A stretch of 64,000 nt of DNA from Harmothoe impar (lineage: Eukaryota > Annelida > Polychaeta > Phyllodocida > Polynoidae), in contig OX381721.1 of the NCBI GenBank assembly GCA_947462335.1, forward strand, positions 5,084,001-5,148,000, given 5' to 3'. Under the pieces are notes generated by a model, which had not been told where the DNA came from, did not search any database, and saw only the letters and a list, made by a program, of their open reading frames with translations. The position numbers and the translations under genes are program-made. Position 1 is the first letter of the stretch. Each line of letters begins with the position of its first letter. This document shows, one piece after another, positions 44,300 through 53,756 of the stretch.

Positions 44300-45800
44300 T
44301 GCTCATCAGCGCCCAGCTGTAGGACATGACATCCTGCTTTGCTGGAGGTTTTGAAATATTTTGATTTAACTGATAATACCTGATAACAAGCCTCTGAAGC
44401 AGTTTGATCGATTCTCCGGTGTATTGCATTACAAATATGTGTTCCAAGACACAGACGGATAGTCATCGCAAGGTCATAGGGTCCGTATCCGGCCCTAGTA
44501 TACTTAAGGTTGGTATACACGGCACGTCTTCAGTAGACTAGACAAGACAAAACATGAGCAGACAAATATCCGGTGACGTTTTGTCTTGGTCTCGTCTTGT
44601 CTGCTGGACATGATACACGGCTCATCATCCAGACCTGTCTGCTGAAGTCTTTAGTGAAAATCCTAGTGTAAAAAGAATTCTATCCCTATAGTAAGTAGGA
44701 CAGTGGACAGTGGGATGATTGTCACAAGACCATGAGAGCTACCCTTATTGGCTGAGTAGCTCACAACATGTCGTGGGCAGTCTGGAGCTGGGTAATGTGA
44801 CATACATAGCTTACAATCCGATTTTTGACCCGTCCCAGTACGTGTTCTCTACTTTCCATTGATTTATAGCTGCTTCAGCAAATCGCGCGGTCTAGATGAC
44901 GGAGGAGCTAAAGCTCTGTCTAGAGAGTGGAACTTGACTATAGACTCAGTACTAACTGAACGCCCGGTTAGTAAACTCCGTTCACCCCTCATGTGGGTAT
45001 ATGTACAACTTCAGGTTCTTCACTTTACGGCTTGACTAAAACTGAGACACATCCATTATAAACTCTAGGATTCTTTTCTAGGATCGAGAGATTTTAAATG
45101 GGGCGGTAATCTAAATAGCGTGGAACTAAATCAGGCTGCGGCAGAGAGTATCTCTGCGCACCTCAAGACTCAACGTAGCTTTCACTCTCCAGCAGAGGTT
45201 TAGTTGTCACTAACTATGGGTGGCGACCATTATCCACCGGAGGATATTGGAGAGTGTTGGAGAGCTGAAGCCTACAGAGATATAAATCAATCGCTCTGGT
45301 GGAGACAACTGTCGGAAAATATCTCGCCATAGATTGGAACCAAATACTTATCTAATGGAATCGTTATCAGTTTCAGTTTTCTTGCCGTACAAATTTATTC
45401 CCACTCTTCACGTGGTGATAGCTGAAGGTTACTCGTCGTAGGTACGTGTGACCAGAACACACTTTTTTTCCTTTTTGTTTTGGCGCGGGTTGACAGATTG
45501 TACCGTACTGTCGCGATTAAGTGCTCTGAGGGAGCGCTTTTCAATTCGGTGAAGTTCTTACTCAGGAGCTTATACAAACCAGGCGTTAGCACTTATTCAA
45601 GGTCGCGATTTTAGTGCTTAAGAAAAAACATTTGGAGGCTCTTATACTCCAGCGCTTATTCAAGACCGGCGCACTTTCAACACTAGTTGCTTTATCGCGA
45701 CCATACGGTATGACTGCGGTGTCACAAGTTCCCAAACTCCAAATAAGGAAGTAAAACGACGTCGCCTGCCTGCCTCATGAGCGTCATAGCGTCGTCGAAA
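44300..45800. other. Right arm, central unassigned part
   Basis: 44500-44650 has inverted words ('gacaagacaaaac' against 'gttttgtcttg') suggesting a foldback element. 45480-45690 has 'gcgcttattcaag'-type repeats, also MITE-like. No coding signal. Confidence 0.4.
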
Positions 45801-45806
45801 ATAGTG

Positions 45807-45814
45807 TGACGTCA
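45807..45814. promoter_or_regulatory. CRE palindrome upstream of coding remnant
   Basis: TGACGTCA, 37 bp before the ATG at 45851. Position and perfection suggest a promoter element. Confidence 0.5.
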
Positions 45815-45850
45815 GCTCATCTCAGGCGGTTAGGAAGTCAGTTTGACGAA

Positions 45851-46113
45851 ATGGCTCAACGAGTGAACTTCGTGGTCGTTTCTCGATCTATGATCGAGGG
45901 GGCCGTGGAGAAAGAATTGCAGCCGCACTACAGAGAGAAGAGGTAGAGAGGCAGCGTGCTGCTGCGGAGGAGGGTGTGGCGGATGAGTTGATGACGGAGG
46001 TCGCGGATCAACTCATCCGGCAGTCCGTCGAACAGGCCAAGCAGCAGGTCTGCAGGGAGGAAGGCCTACCGCCCGCCATCCTGGAGATGCTGAAGGACTA
46101 CGACGTGATATGA
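45851..46113 (+). pseudogene. Small CpG-rich coding remnant followed by a histone-type stem-loop
   Basis: An ATG at 45851 opens a 31-codon frame that stops at 45944. The neighbouring frame, open from 45847, runs to a stop at 46111-46113 and has convincing coding character: a charged helical stretch ('ALQREEVERQRAAAEEG', 'LIRQSVEQAKQQVCREEG') ending 'LEMLKDYDVI'. The simplest reading is one gene of about 87 codons with a single frameshift. No family is recognised, and there is no histone fold. The histone-like 3' stem-loop begins 31 nt after the stop, a normal distance for such mRNAs. Confidence 0.5.
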
Positions 46114-46144
46114 CTACCACCACACCCTCCGCCTCATCACTAAC

Positions 46145-46160
46145 GGTCCTTTTTAGGACC
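46145..46160 (+). terminator. Histone mRNA-type 3' stem-loop
   Basis: GGTCCTTTTTAGGACC fits the metazoan replication-dependent histone consensus (GGYYYT HHTH ARRRCC) at every position: 6-bp stem, 4-nt loop, with 'aac' before and 'acc' after, as in true sites. It lies 31 nt after a stop codon. No clear purine-rich downstream element (GAAAGA type) was seen, so processing by the U7 snRNP is unproven. Confidence 0.65.
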
Positions 46161-46373
46161 ACCCGCGGCGTGTGTGTATCATGTTGTATGATGGTATCAT
46201 GATGAATGTGACGTCGTATCAGGTCTTATCATGAGGGGAAGGGGTGAGGCCGAACAAAAAAAACAAAAAGAGAAAAAAAAGTTGTGTTCCGGTAACCCGA
46301 CCGACCCTATCATTTTGGCCCGACCCTAATCTTTTTAAAATTTTTTTTTTTTAGATTCTCCCTTATGTAGAGG

Positions 46374-46611
46374 GGCCCCCAGACGGGTAAAATCGACATA
46401 TCGACATGACCCTAGTGACAAGGGACAAGACCTATTCCTTAGAATCGACAAGTGACATGGGTATTCCTTAGAATCGACAAGTGACATGAGGCGTAGTGAC
46501 ATTTTTATAGTGTCAGTGACAAGGGACAAACCACTTTTCTTAAAAATCGACAAGGGACATAGCCATTTCTTAAAATCGCCAAGTGACACAGCATCCCCCC
46601 GTCTAGGGGCC
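46374..46611. mobile_element. 238-bp MITE (GGCCCC.AGACGGG termini), copy 1
   Basis: Starts GGCCCCCAGACGGG and ends CCCGTCTAGGGGCC. 'tatgtag' flanks both ends, giving a duplication of about 8 bp. The interior repeats 'cgacaagtgacatg' words. No coding capacity. Confidence 0.75.
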
Positions 46612-47560
46612 TATGTAGGGTTTCACCAAAAGGGCTTAAAACATACATAATGACCTTCAGCTATCTCAATTCTTATCCTTTGAAAAAGCCTAGAAGGGTG
46701 GGAAAATTCTTTGTATGTAAAAACAGAACTGATAAGGGTTTTTAATTAGACAGATATTGGTTCTACACTATCAAAAATAACCACTCAGTAAAAAAAGATT
46801 TGTGGTAACCCTGAGTCAATAAAGGAGAGAGAAACATTATAGAGATATATTTTTCCTCTGTCTATAGAACTGGTTCGGGCTCAATTCTATAATACTATAA
46901 AGTTGTACTCAATAAACCCTCCCAGAATAACACACAGTTATCGCCCTCTATTTTTGAGTTACTGCCTATTCTCCAAGCACAGACTTGGCCCGCTCATAGT
47001 TCTGGTTGATCTCTCTCAGCAGCGCACGTGGGTGTCTATGCTCGGAGAAGGGTTACCGCCCCTATGTTTGCAGCTAGAAACTTCTCCTGTTCAGGACTGT
47101 TCCATGTGTCAGTCATAACAGTTGATGTAGCCTATTATCTTAAGACTAAGAAACAACCTAAGTTGTTTCTCATCACTAAGCGGTGAAAAAATATGACGAG
47201 AGCGTTTTTTTTTGTTGTTTTTTACTTGGGGCTAAAATACATGGGGAAATTTGGAATTTTCGCGATCAATTTTCACGTTTCAGTAATTCGGAAAAAAGTT
47301 GTTATAATGCAAGTTATTCCTAGCTGACTGCATTACTGACAGCATAAGCTTTTAATTTGATACCAAAATTTGCCGCCTAGTGTGACTCGTTCTTTTCTGT
47401 ACATTATTAAAATTACGTATCTTGTTTCAAATACTCCAAACACATTGCGTATTACCCCATCTCAATCTACCTCCCAAATTCCTAGATCCACACATGCAAC
47501 ATTTGAAGGAGGTTTGGTACAACATATAAGCTGCAAGTTATACACAGGGATTAATAATAA

Positions 47561-47775
47561 GGCCCCAGACGGGTAAAATAGACAAGTCAACAATGTCCTG
47601 TTTTAGCCAATATGGACAAAGAGACACGGGGGTGCTGGGAGTTGGCGACAAGGGGCAAGACGGGCAAGACTACTTCTCAAAATAGACAATGGCCAAGACC
47701 TAGTTCTTAAATTCGACAAGGACCATTGGCATCTCTTATATTCGACAAGTGACACATGTACCCCGTCTGTGGTCC
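47561..47775. mobile_element. 215-bp MITE, copy 2
   Basis: Starts GGCCCCAGACGGGTAAAAT and ends CCCCGTCTGTGGTCC, with the same 'gacaagggcaagac' interior as copy 1. The flanking duplication is unclear ('taataataa' against 'taatatag'). Confidence 0.65.
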
Positions 47776-48033
47776 TAATATAGATTTTCTAAAGTAAATT
47801 TTCTGCACCATGTGACAACGACCGATCAGCTAGATAGCAGAGATTTCCCCAACCTATTTGGTTATTTTTCTATTCAGTTTTTGATCAGCGCTCTATATTA
47901 TCGTGTTTTTTTTAATTTTTATTCATAAATAGACTTGGAAAAAAAAGAAAAAAAAAAGAGAGCTGACACACAAACTCCGACTCTCCCCCCTCCTACTCCC
48001 ATGTCACTGTTTTGTCACTAAACCCAAAGACCC

Positions 48034-48260
48034 GCCCACCCCGTAGGAAGGGGTGACGTTTGTGAACGTTCCCTTAGTCTTCTATTCTTTATTTATTGTG
48101 TGGCCCCTAAAGAGGGGCCAACCAACTCTGATTGAGTTGGTTATATGCTGCGCAACATCGGCGTAATTAATTACGCCTCATGTTAAGCAGCATGGATCAC
48201 TCTAACAGACTGGCCTCAAAAGCCCCGTTGGACGGGGGGCCTGTGGCACTGTCAACAACG
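48034..48260. other. Hairpin cluster
   Basis: Consecutive perfect or near-perfect stem-loops: CACCCC/GGGGTG (about 48036); TGGCCCCT/AGGGGCCA, 8 bp, loop AAAG (48101-48120); AACCAACTC/GAGTTGGTT, 9 bp, loop TGATT (48120-48142); a nested palindrome ATGCTGC..ACAT..GGCGTAATTAATTACGCC..ATGT..GCAGCAT (48145-48193); and CCCCGT/ACGGGG inside GGCC/GGCC (about 48213-48249). There is no open frame. The density argues for a structured RNA, a replication or packaging site, or a processing region. Confidence 0.65.
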
Positions 48261-49140
48261 AGTTGATCTGTTTGTCCGATTACCGACTCGGTGAGAGGTT
48301 CTGACTATGTATATCTTTTATAACGCCTTAGATATGGTGTGGTATTTTTCATCTCGCTATAGTTTAGTTGATATTTAAAAGAAACTGTCTCATTCTATCA
48401 GAAATACACAATATTGAATTGTTTTTTTATATTTAATATATTTTAAAAGCGCGCTTTGTTGCCTATATAGCTCATTATGCATTAAAATGTTTGTGAGCAT
48501 CGTAGGAATGTACAAAATTCCTATTGTGGGGCCATCTGACGAAAGAGCGGGGAACTATACTAGCGCGTTCTATTCGCATCTTTGACAGCGACTAAGAGAC
48601 GCTCAAACTGTCTCTTATTTACTTTGAACTTATCACAAAATTGTCTTTGATAGGTCGTAGATTGACTTCTGACTTTTTTTTCTTTTTTTTTAGTTAGAAT
48701 AAAAAAACAACCAAAAAAAACAGTGACGCCGACACAGACCTGCACATTAACGCGCTCCACCGTCTTCAGAGGGTTAAGTCTATAGTACAGTAGATTTTAC
48801 TGTGTACTTACACTAACAGTGCTACATATACATACCTCAGTTCTAAGTGGTTTTTTTTTTAGAAAAAATAAAGTGATCTACTCACCCATTTTTTATTTAG
48901 ACAAACCGCTATTAGTAGGTAACCAGTATAAACCATACCGCAAACATCTGCCTCGTGACTGGTAGTGTACCAGAAGAAAAGGTGGGCGGTGGTGAAGTGC
49001 TGTTGCAAGAATAATTGAGGCTCTTTATAGAGCTGAGAGAGCGAATGTCCTAATCTTGTTTTCACCTTGAGCCCCACCCTCTTCCAGAGAGGAAATCAAA
49101 ATCGCATGTACATGTATATGGGCTTATAGCTGCTGAATAG
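48261..49140. other. Right arm, unassigned AT-rich part
   Basis: No gene or repeat recognised beyond homopolymer runs. Confidence 0.4.
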
Positions 49141-49880
49141 ATAAGGCGGGACAACTGTGTATACAAAGACTACAGGGGGTGTTTTAACGACAGGTGTGAC
49201 GCGCCAGCCCGTGGACAGAGCTTTTGTTTTCACCTAGAGAGGGGATCAAGAGTGTATACAAAGCCTACAGGGGGTGATTAACGCGGCCGGATGACTGCAT
49301 GTTTTGTTCTAAGCCTGTTTTGTTTTCAGCTCGATCCCCCACCCTCTTCTAGATCCTTTCCACCCTTAAATCAATCTGATAATTGTCATAAAGGGGGTAA
49401 TGCGCATTACACATGTATATAGGATTATAGCTGGGTAAGAGATTAAGACGTTCAAACTGTGTATACAAAAAAAAAGCCTACAGGGGGTGTTTAAGGCCGG
49501 GTGTCATGCACCGGTGAAGAGACTGTGTATACAAAGACTACAGGGGGTGATTAACGACAGGTGTGACGCGCCAGCCCGTGGACGGATGACTGCATCTTCT
49601 AAGCTTTGTTTTCACCTAGAGAGGGGGTCAAGAGTGTATACAAAGCCTACAGGGGGTGTTTAACGCGGCCGGATGACTGCATGTTATGTTCTAAGCCTGT
49701 TTTCAGCTAGAGAGAGGGACCTAATCACCTAGGCCCTTTCCACCCTTAAATCAATCTGATAATTGTCATGAAGGGAGTAATGCGTATTACATGTATATAG
49801 GATTATAGCTGGGTAAGAGATTAAGACGTTCAACTGTGTATACAAAAAAAAAGCCTACAGGGGGTGTTTAAGGCCGGATG
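49141..49880. repeat. Interspersed 'gtgtatacaaagactacagg' repeat array
   Basis: The core GTGTATACAAA..CTACAGGGGGTG occurs about six times (near 49155, 49252, 49448, 49508, 49636, 49836), each followed by versions of 'gacaggtgtgacgcgccagc' or 'cggccggatgactgcatg'. The units are 60-200 bp long and of at least two types arranged in a higher order. It ends about 300 bp before the Ala-rich ORF and may be its upstream control region. Confidence 0.65.
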
Positions 49881-50189
49881 TCTGCCACTCTAGCTGTGAC
49901 TGCAAGCGCGTGCGTGTGGTAGACAGCTTAAATCAAACAAGTTAAGCTCCTTATAGCTTCCTACTGACTGCGGATTCGAGTCCTTGAAAGATGGTCTTTT
50001 GTTTTTTCATCTATTTCCTCAGGGAGTCGAACAGAATTAAAGATGTAACGAACCCGCACCTACACAGATAGACAGCCGGTCGCCTTCCTAGTGAGAGTTT
50101 TTTTCATGAGTTAAGAGGCTTATCTCGGAGCCTAGTACATAAGCGAGAGTGAAACATCGATCCCACACACTTCTTCTACCACCTTCAGC

Positions 50190-50957
50190 ATGGCGTCATC
50201 GGGAATCACTCTACGTTCTACCAAATGTGAGCATCCCAACACTACTACAGAGCAGCGACAACACCACACGGAGGAGACGACCATGGTTACTGATGAGTTA
50301 ACAAGTAGCAACGTCGAGGTTCGTTTTTATCAAGATTCGTACGGGTGGCTGGATAGTGTGAGGGCTACTTCTGCAGCTGTTACTGCTGCTCGTGCAAGAC
50401 CTGAAGCTCTTACCGCCGTTCGTGCTACACATACTGCATACGAAGTCGCTAATGCTGCTAACAACGCTGCTGTTACTCTCGCCACTGCTGCTCGTGCTGC
50501 TAATGTTCTTGCTACTGTTACCGCTCTTGCTGCCGATGCTGCTGCTGCTGATGCTGCAGCGACTGCTAACAGTGTCGCTGTTGCAGCTGCTGCTAGGGCT
50601 AGTGCTTTTAATGCTTGTACAGCTGCTAAAAACATAGCCTGTTTCGCTGATACTAGTCGCAATGTCGCTGTTGCTGCTATTGCTGATGCACATGATGCTA
50701 AGTTACGGGCTGTTGCTTTTGCTGATGTTGCTGTTGATGCTAATAGAGTTGCTCAGAGCACTGCTACTGCTGCTGAAGATGCTGCTGCTGCTGCTGCTGC
50801 TGAAGATGCTGCTGCTGCTGCTGCTCTAGACACCTATGACGCTGCTGCTGCTGCTGAAGATGCTGCTGCTGCTGCTGCTCTAGACACCTATGACGCTGCT
50901 GCTGCTGCTGCTGCTGAAGATGCTGCTGCTGCTGCTGCTCTAGACACCTATGACTAA
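50190..50957 (+). CDS. Ala-rich repeat protein (255 aa)
   Basis: Starts at an ATG in good context after 'ccttcagc'. The first 55 residues are ordinary ('ITLRSTKCEHPNTTTEQRQH'); about residues 56-200 are Ala-rich with scattered charged and polar residues, suggesting one long helix; the tail repeats 'AAEDAAAAAAA' and ends each repeat in 'LDTYD'. The tail comes from GCT-triplet expansion, which continues beyond the stop for 560 bp. The non-repeat head and the degenerate codons through residue 200 favour real coding over a pure microsatellite artefact. No family is recognised. Confidence 0.5.
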   Translation: MASSGITLRSTKCEHPNTTTEQRQHHTEETTMVTDELTSSNVEVRFYQDSYGWLDSVRATSAAVTAARARPEALTAVRATHTAYEVANAANNAAVTLATAARAANVLATVTALAADAAAADAAATANSVAVAAAARASAFNACTAAKNIACFADTSRNVAVAAIADAHDAKLRAVAFADVAVDANRVAQSTATAAEDAAAAAAAEDAAAAAALDTYDAAAAAEDAAAAAALDTYDAAAAAAAEDAAAAAALDTYD

Positions 50958-50979
50958 ACTTAGTAGGTGTTATTTACAA

Positions 50980-51104
50980 ACAAGAAAGCCACGTGGTGTT
51001 GTTTACAAACAAAGAGAGCCACGTGGTGTCGTTGTGGCTTATTATGCAAATGAAGAGGTCGCGTGACCACGGGCTGTTGCTTTTGCTGTTGATGCTGCTC
51101 CTGC

Positions 51105-51136
<32 letters not shown>

Positions 51137-51268
51137 AAGATGCTGCTCCTGCTGCGACTGCTGCTGAAGATGTTGCTCCTGCTGCTACTGCTGCTGAAGA
51201 TGCTGCTGCTGCTGCTACTGCTGCTGAAGATGTTGCTCCTGCTGCTACTGCTGCTGCTGCTGCTGAAG

Positions 51269-51305
<37 letters not shown>

Positions 51306-51660
51306 AGACACCTATGACTAAACTTAGTTGGTGTTGTTTACAACCAAAGAGAGCCACGTGCTGTTGTTGTGGCTTATTATGCAAATGAAGAGGCCACGTG
51401 ACCACGGGCTGCTGCTGTTGCTGCTGCTGCTGAAGATGCGGCTCCTGCTGCTACTGCTGCTGAAGATGTTGCTCCTGCTGCCACTGCTGCTGAAGATGCT
51501 GCTGCTGCTGCTGCTGCCTATGACTAAACTTAGTAGGTGTTATTTACAAACAAGAGAGCCGTGTGGTGTTGTTTTCAAGCAAAGAGAGCCACGTGGTGAT
51601 GTTTACAAACAAAGAGAGCCACGTGATGTTGTTGTGGCTTATCATGCAAATGCACGTGAT
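50980..51660. repeat. Subterminal cassettes with GCT repeats, E-boxes and octamers
   Basis: Three cassettes, each with 'ctagacacctatgactaaac', 'gtttacaaacaaagagagcc', CACGTG sites, 'ggcttattatgcaaatgaag' (octamer) and a GCT/CTG triplet run. Octamers are at 51044, 51379 and 51644. The last triplet run fades before the right TIR. The open frames in both strands here are triplet-repeat artefacts. Confidence 0.75.
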
Positions 51661-51859
51661 CAAATGGAAGCTTATTATGCAAATGAGGGGGTCACGTGAC
51701 CAAATGGAAGCCTCTGATTGGCTGGTGATCAAGGGGGCATGGCCTATTATGCAAATGAGGGGGTCACGTGACCAAATGGCGGCCTCTGATTGGCTGCATA
51801 TCGAGTGAGTAATAAACAGTACTTAAGCATGGTCCCGTTCCGATACAATATATACTACT
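51660..51859 (-). repeat. Right terminal inverted repeat
   Basis: Inverted counterpart of 34522-34730, with octamers at 51677 and 51749, inverted CCAAT boxes at 51717 and 51789, and CACGTG sites. It ends ...TATATACTACT. Confidence 0.88.
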
Positions 51860-51865
51860 TGCCTG
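51860..51865. repeat. 6-bp target duplication of the 17.3-kb element, right
   Basis: TGCCTG, matching CGCCTG at 34516-34521 except at the first base. Confidence 0.75.
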
Positions 51866-53137
51866 TCCCGAAGGTACTACTGGCCAGGAATGAGCACTGA
51901 CTTATTACGTTGGATCGCCACTTGTCCCGATTGCTGCAAGAATAAACCCGGCCCTGGGATGGGTAAAATGCCCTTGTCCCAGGAACTGTTCGGAGTTAGG
52001 TTTGCTAGAATAGCAATGGACATCATCAGTGGTTTTAAAACAACCCCTGATGGTAACACGTGTATGATGGTAGTAACCGACTACTATACTAAGTACACAA
52101 GGGTGTTCCCCTTACCCGATCACAAAGCCGCGACTTGTGCGAAGGCCTTTGTGAAGGGTTGGGTATTACACCTAGGAGTGCCTCTGATGATGCATAGTGA
52201 CCAAGGCCGGGAATTTGAGTCGGATCTATGGCAAGAGATGTGCCATAGGTTAGCAATCTGTAAGACCCGAACCAATCCCTACCGACCCCAGAGTGATGGG
52301 ATGGTGGAAAGGTTCAACAGAACGCTAATTCAGGTTCTGAAACCCTTGGTGAATGAAAGTATGACAGATTGGGATGAACAATGTGAATATGTATGCCATG
52401 CATACAACAGCACTGTTCATAAAAGCACCAGTTGCACCCCAAACTTATTAGTGTTTGGGGATGACATGATCATGCCAGCCGATCTTGTTTTAGGGGTGGT
52501 CTGGTTGAATCCCGACGCACCATGTCACGTGATGTTTGTGGAATCACTAAGAGACCAGTTTAAATTCGCATATGAACTTGTTAGAACTGAGTTAAAAAAG
52601 AAGGCGAAATGGCAGAAAACTGGTTATGACCATGGACTAAAAGTCCGTGGGTTCAAGGTAGGGGATCAAGTAGTGAGACTACACAAACCTCTATCCAATT
52701 TAAAATTGGCAAGCAACTGGGATGGTCCATTTGTGGTGACTAGAGTAGCAAGTGACTGTACTGTCATGATTAGATCCTTAAATGGGCGGATCTATAAATC
52801 CAACTTGGCTCGGCTCCGTCCCTGGAAGGGGAGGGATCTGACCACAGAAACGTATGGGTTAGGAGTAGATGAATTACTCCAGAAAGTAAATAGCAGGAAG
52901 ATGGATCAAATAACCCTGAAACGTGGCCGAGGAAGGCCTAGGAAGTTAGCGGTCCGTGATCGGAAGGTGCAGAAGAAGGAAAAAGTCTCGCTAGCTGTAA
53001 GCAAACCTAGGCGGAAGAGAAAGGAGACGGCTAACCCTGCCTCTGAAAAGGCGCCTTCGGGAGCTAGGTCAAAGAAAATACCCATGGGAGGTACCCGACG
53101 CAGTCCCCGCCTGATAGAAAGGGCTGCGGTAACCTAA
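51866..53137 (+). pseudogene. Gypsy integrase, rear part
   Basis: Inserts the retroelement cDNA into host DNA. Numbered from the Met at 51890: Cys pair of the H2C2 finger C12/C15, catalytic triad D44, D104 and E140 with exactly 35 residues between the last two (D,D35E), a GPF motif at 279-281 in the C-terminal domain, and an AT-hook-like 'RGRGRPRK' at 345-352 within a basic tail. The catalytic core is intact to the stop at 53137. The front of the protein, with the two zinc-binding His residues, is 17.3 kb away at 34030-34521. The ATG at 51890 is internal to the original frame, so the piece is probably not functional. Confidence 0.9.
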
Positions 53138-53300
53138 GCTGGTACACAACGAGTGTGTTGTCCTGTACTATGTTAGGAGAAGGAGGGAGGAAGCTCCCGG
53201 CGGGAAATATTATAAATTTATTTCCTCTTTTTCCGAGAAATTGTTTTGTGTTGTCATCTGTTCTATGTTGGAATATGCACGAGTGACCGGGTATGGAGCG

Positions 53301-53307
53301 TATAAAA
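53301..53307 (+). promoter_or_regulatory. Internal TATA box before the 3' ORF
   Basis: 'gcgtataaaaccc' 456 bp upstream of the ATG at 53757, in a GC-rich region between integrase and the 3' ORF. It may drive a subgenomic transcript of that ORF. Confidence 0.4.
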
Positions 53308-53756
53308 CCCCCCAGCAGGGTACCAGTGGGTGGTGAGCGGATAATCCGGTGGGTTTGCGGGCATGCTTCCCATAAAATCCTCACTAATACTCCAGCAGAG
53401 CTGTTGGTTGCGAAAGGTTCGGCTACTACCCGAAGCACCTGTCTATAATTTGAGCTCCCAGCGCCCTGCGGGCGGGGGAAAAGAACTGGGTCAATGAGTG
53501 ACCTAGTTCAGTCTCGCGGAGGGCCCGAGACGCGCATGGATGCGCGTGACCTCTGCGCACAGGGGTCGTTTTGGTTCATTAGATTTCGAATCTTCGCCGG
53601 CACCGTGTGCTGGCCAACGAGGAGGGTCTAATAGGAACCGGATTCACACGTTAAAAATAGGTGAATAAGTTTCAAAAAGGAGAACAGGTCCTCCACAAAG
53701 ACCTGTAGCATCTGATAGGACTCTTATTTAGTAGAAATAACAGCGCCCAACCCAGC

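Larger units (their letters stand above)
34522..51859. mobile_element. 17.3-kb Polinton-like TIR element, cargo unknown
   Basis: Terminal inverted repeats of about 200 bp begin AGTAGTATATATTG and end with its complement. A 6-bp target duplication is present, and the size is in the Polinton range; AG..CT ends, 6-bp duplications and long inverted repeats are Maverick/Polinton hallmarks. No B-family polymerase, retroviral-type integrase, FtsK-like ATPase, adenovirus-type protease or capsid gene was found. Removing the 7.6-kb LTR element nested in it leaves about 9.7 kb. That remainder holds two tiny ORFs, an Ala-rich ORF, a histone-type stem-loop, a hairpin cluster and two related MITEs. It is probably a non-autonomous or heavily eroded Polinton-like element; a different TIR element class remains possible. 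Confidence 0.75.

Noticed and set aside
48101..48120. Second histone stem-loop (GGCCCC..GGGGCC)
   Set aside because: The 8-bp stem and AAAG loop break the histone consensus; kept only as part of the hairpin cluster.
51042..51311. Poly-Ala or poly-Leu proteins in the GCT repeats
   Set aside because: All six frames of a triplet repeat are open; no unique sequence supports them.
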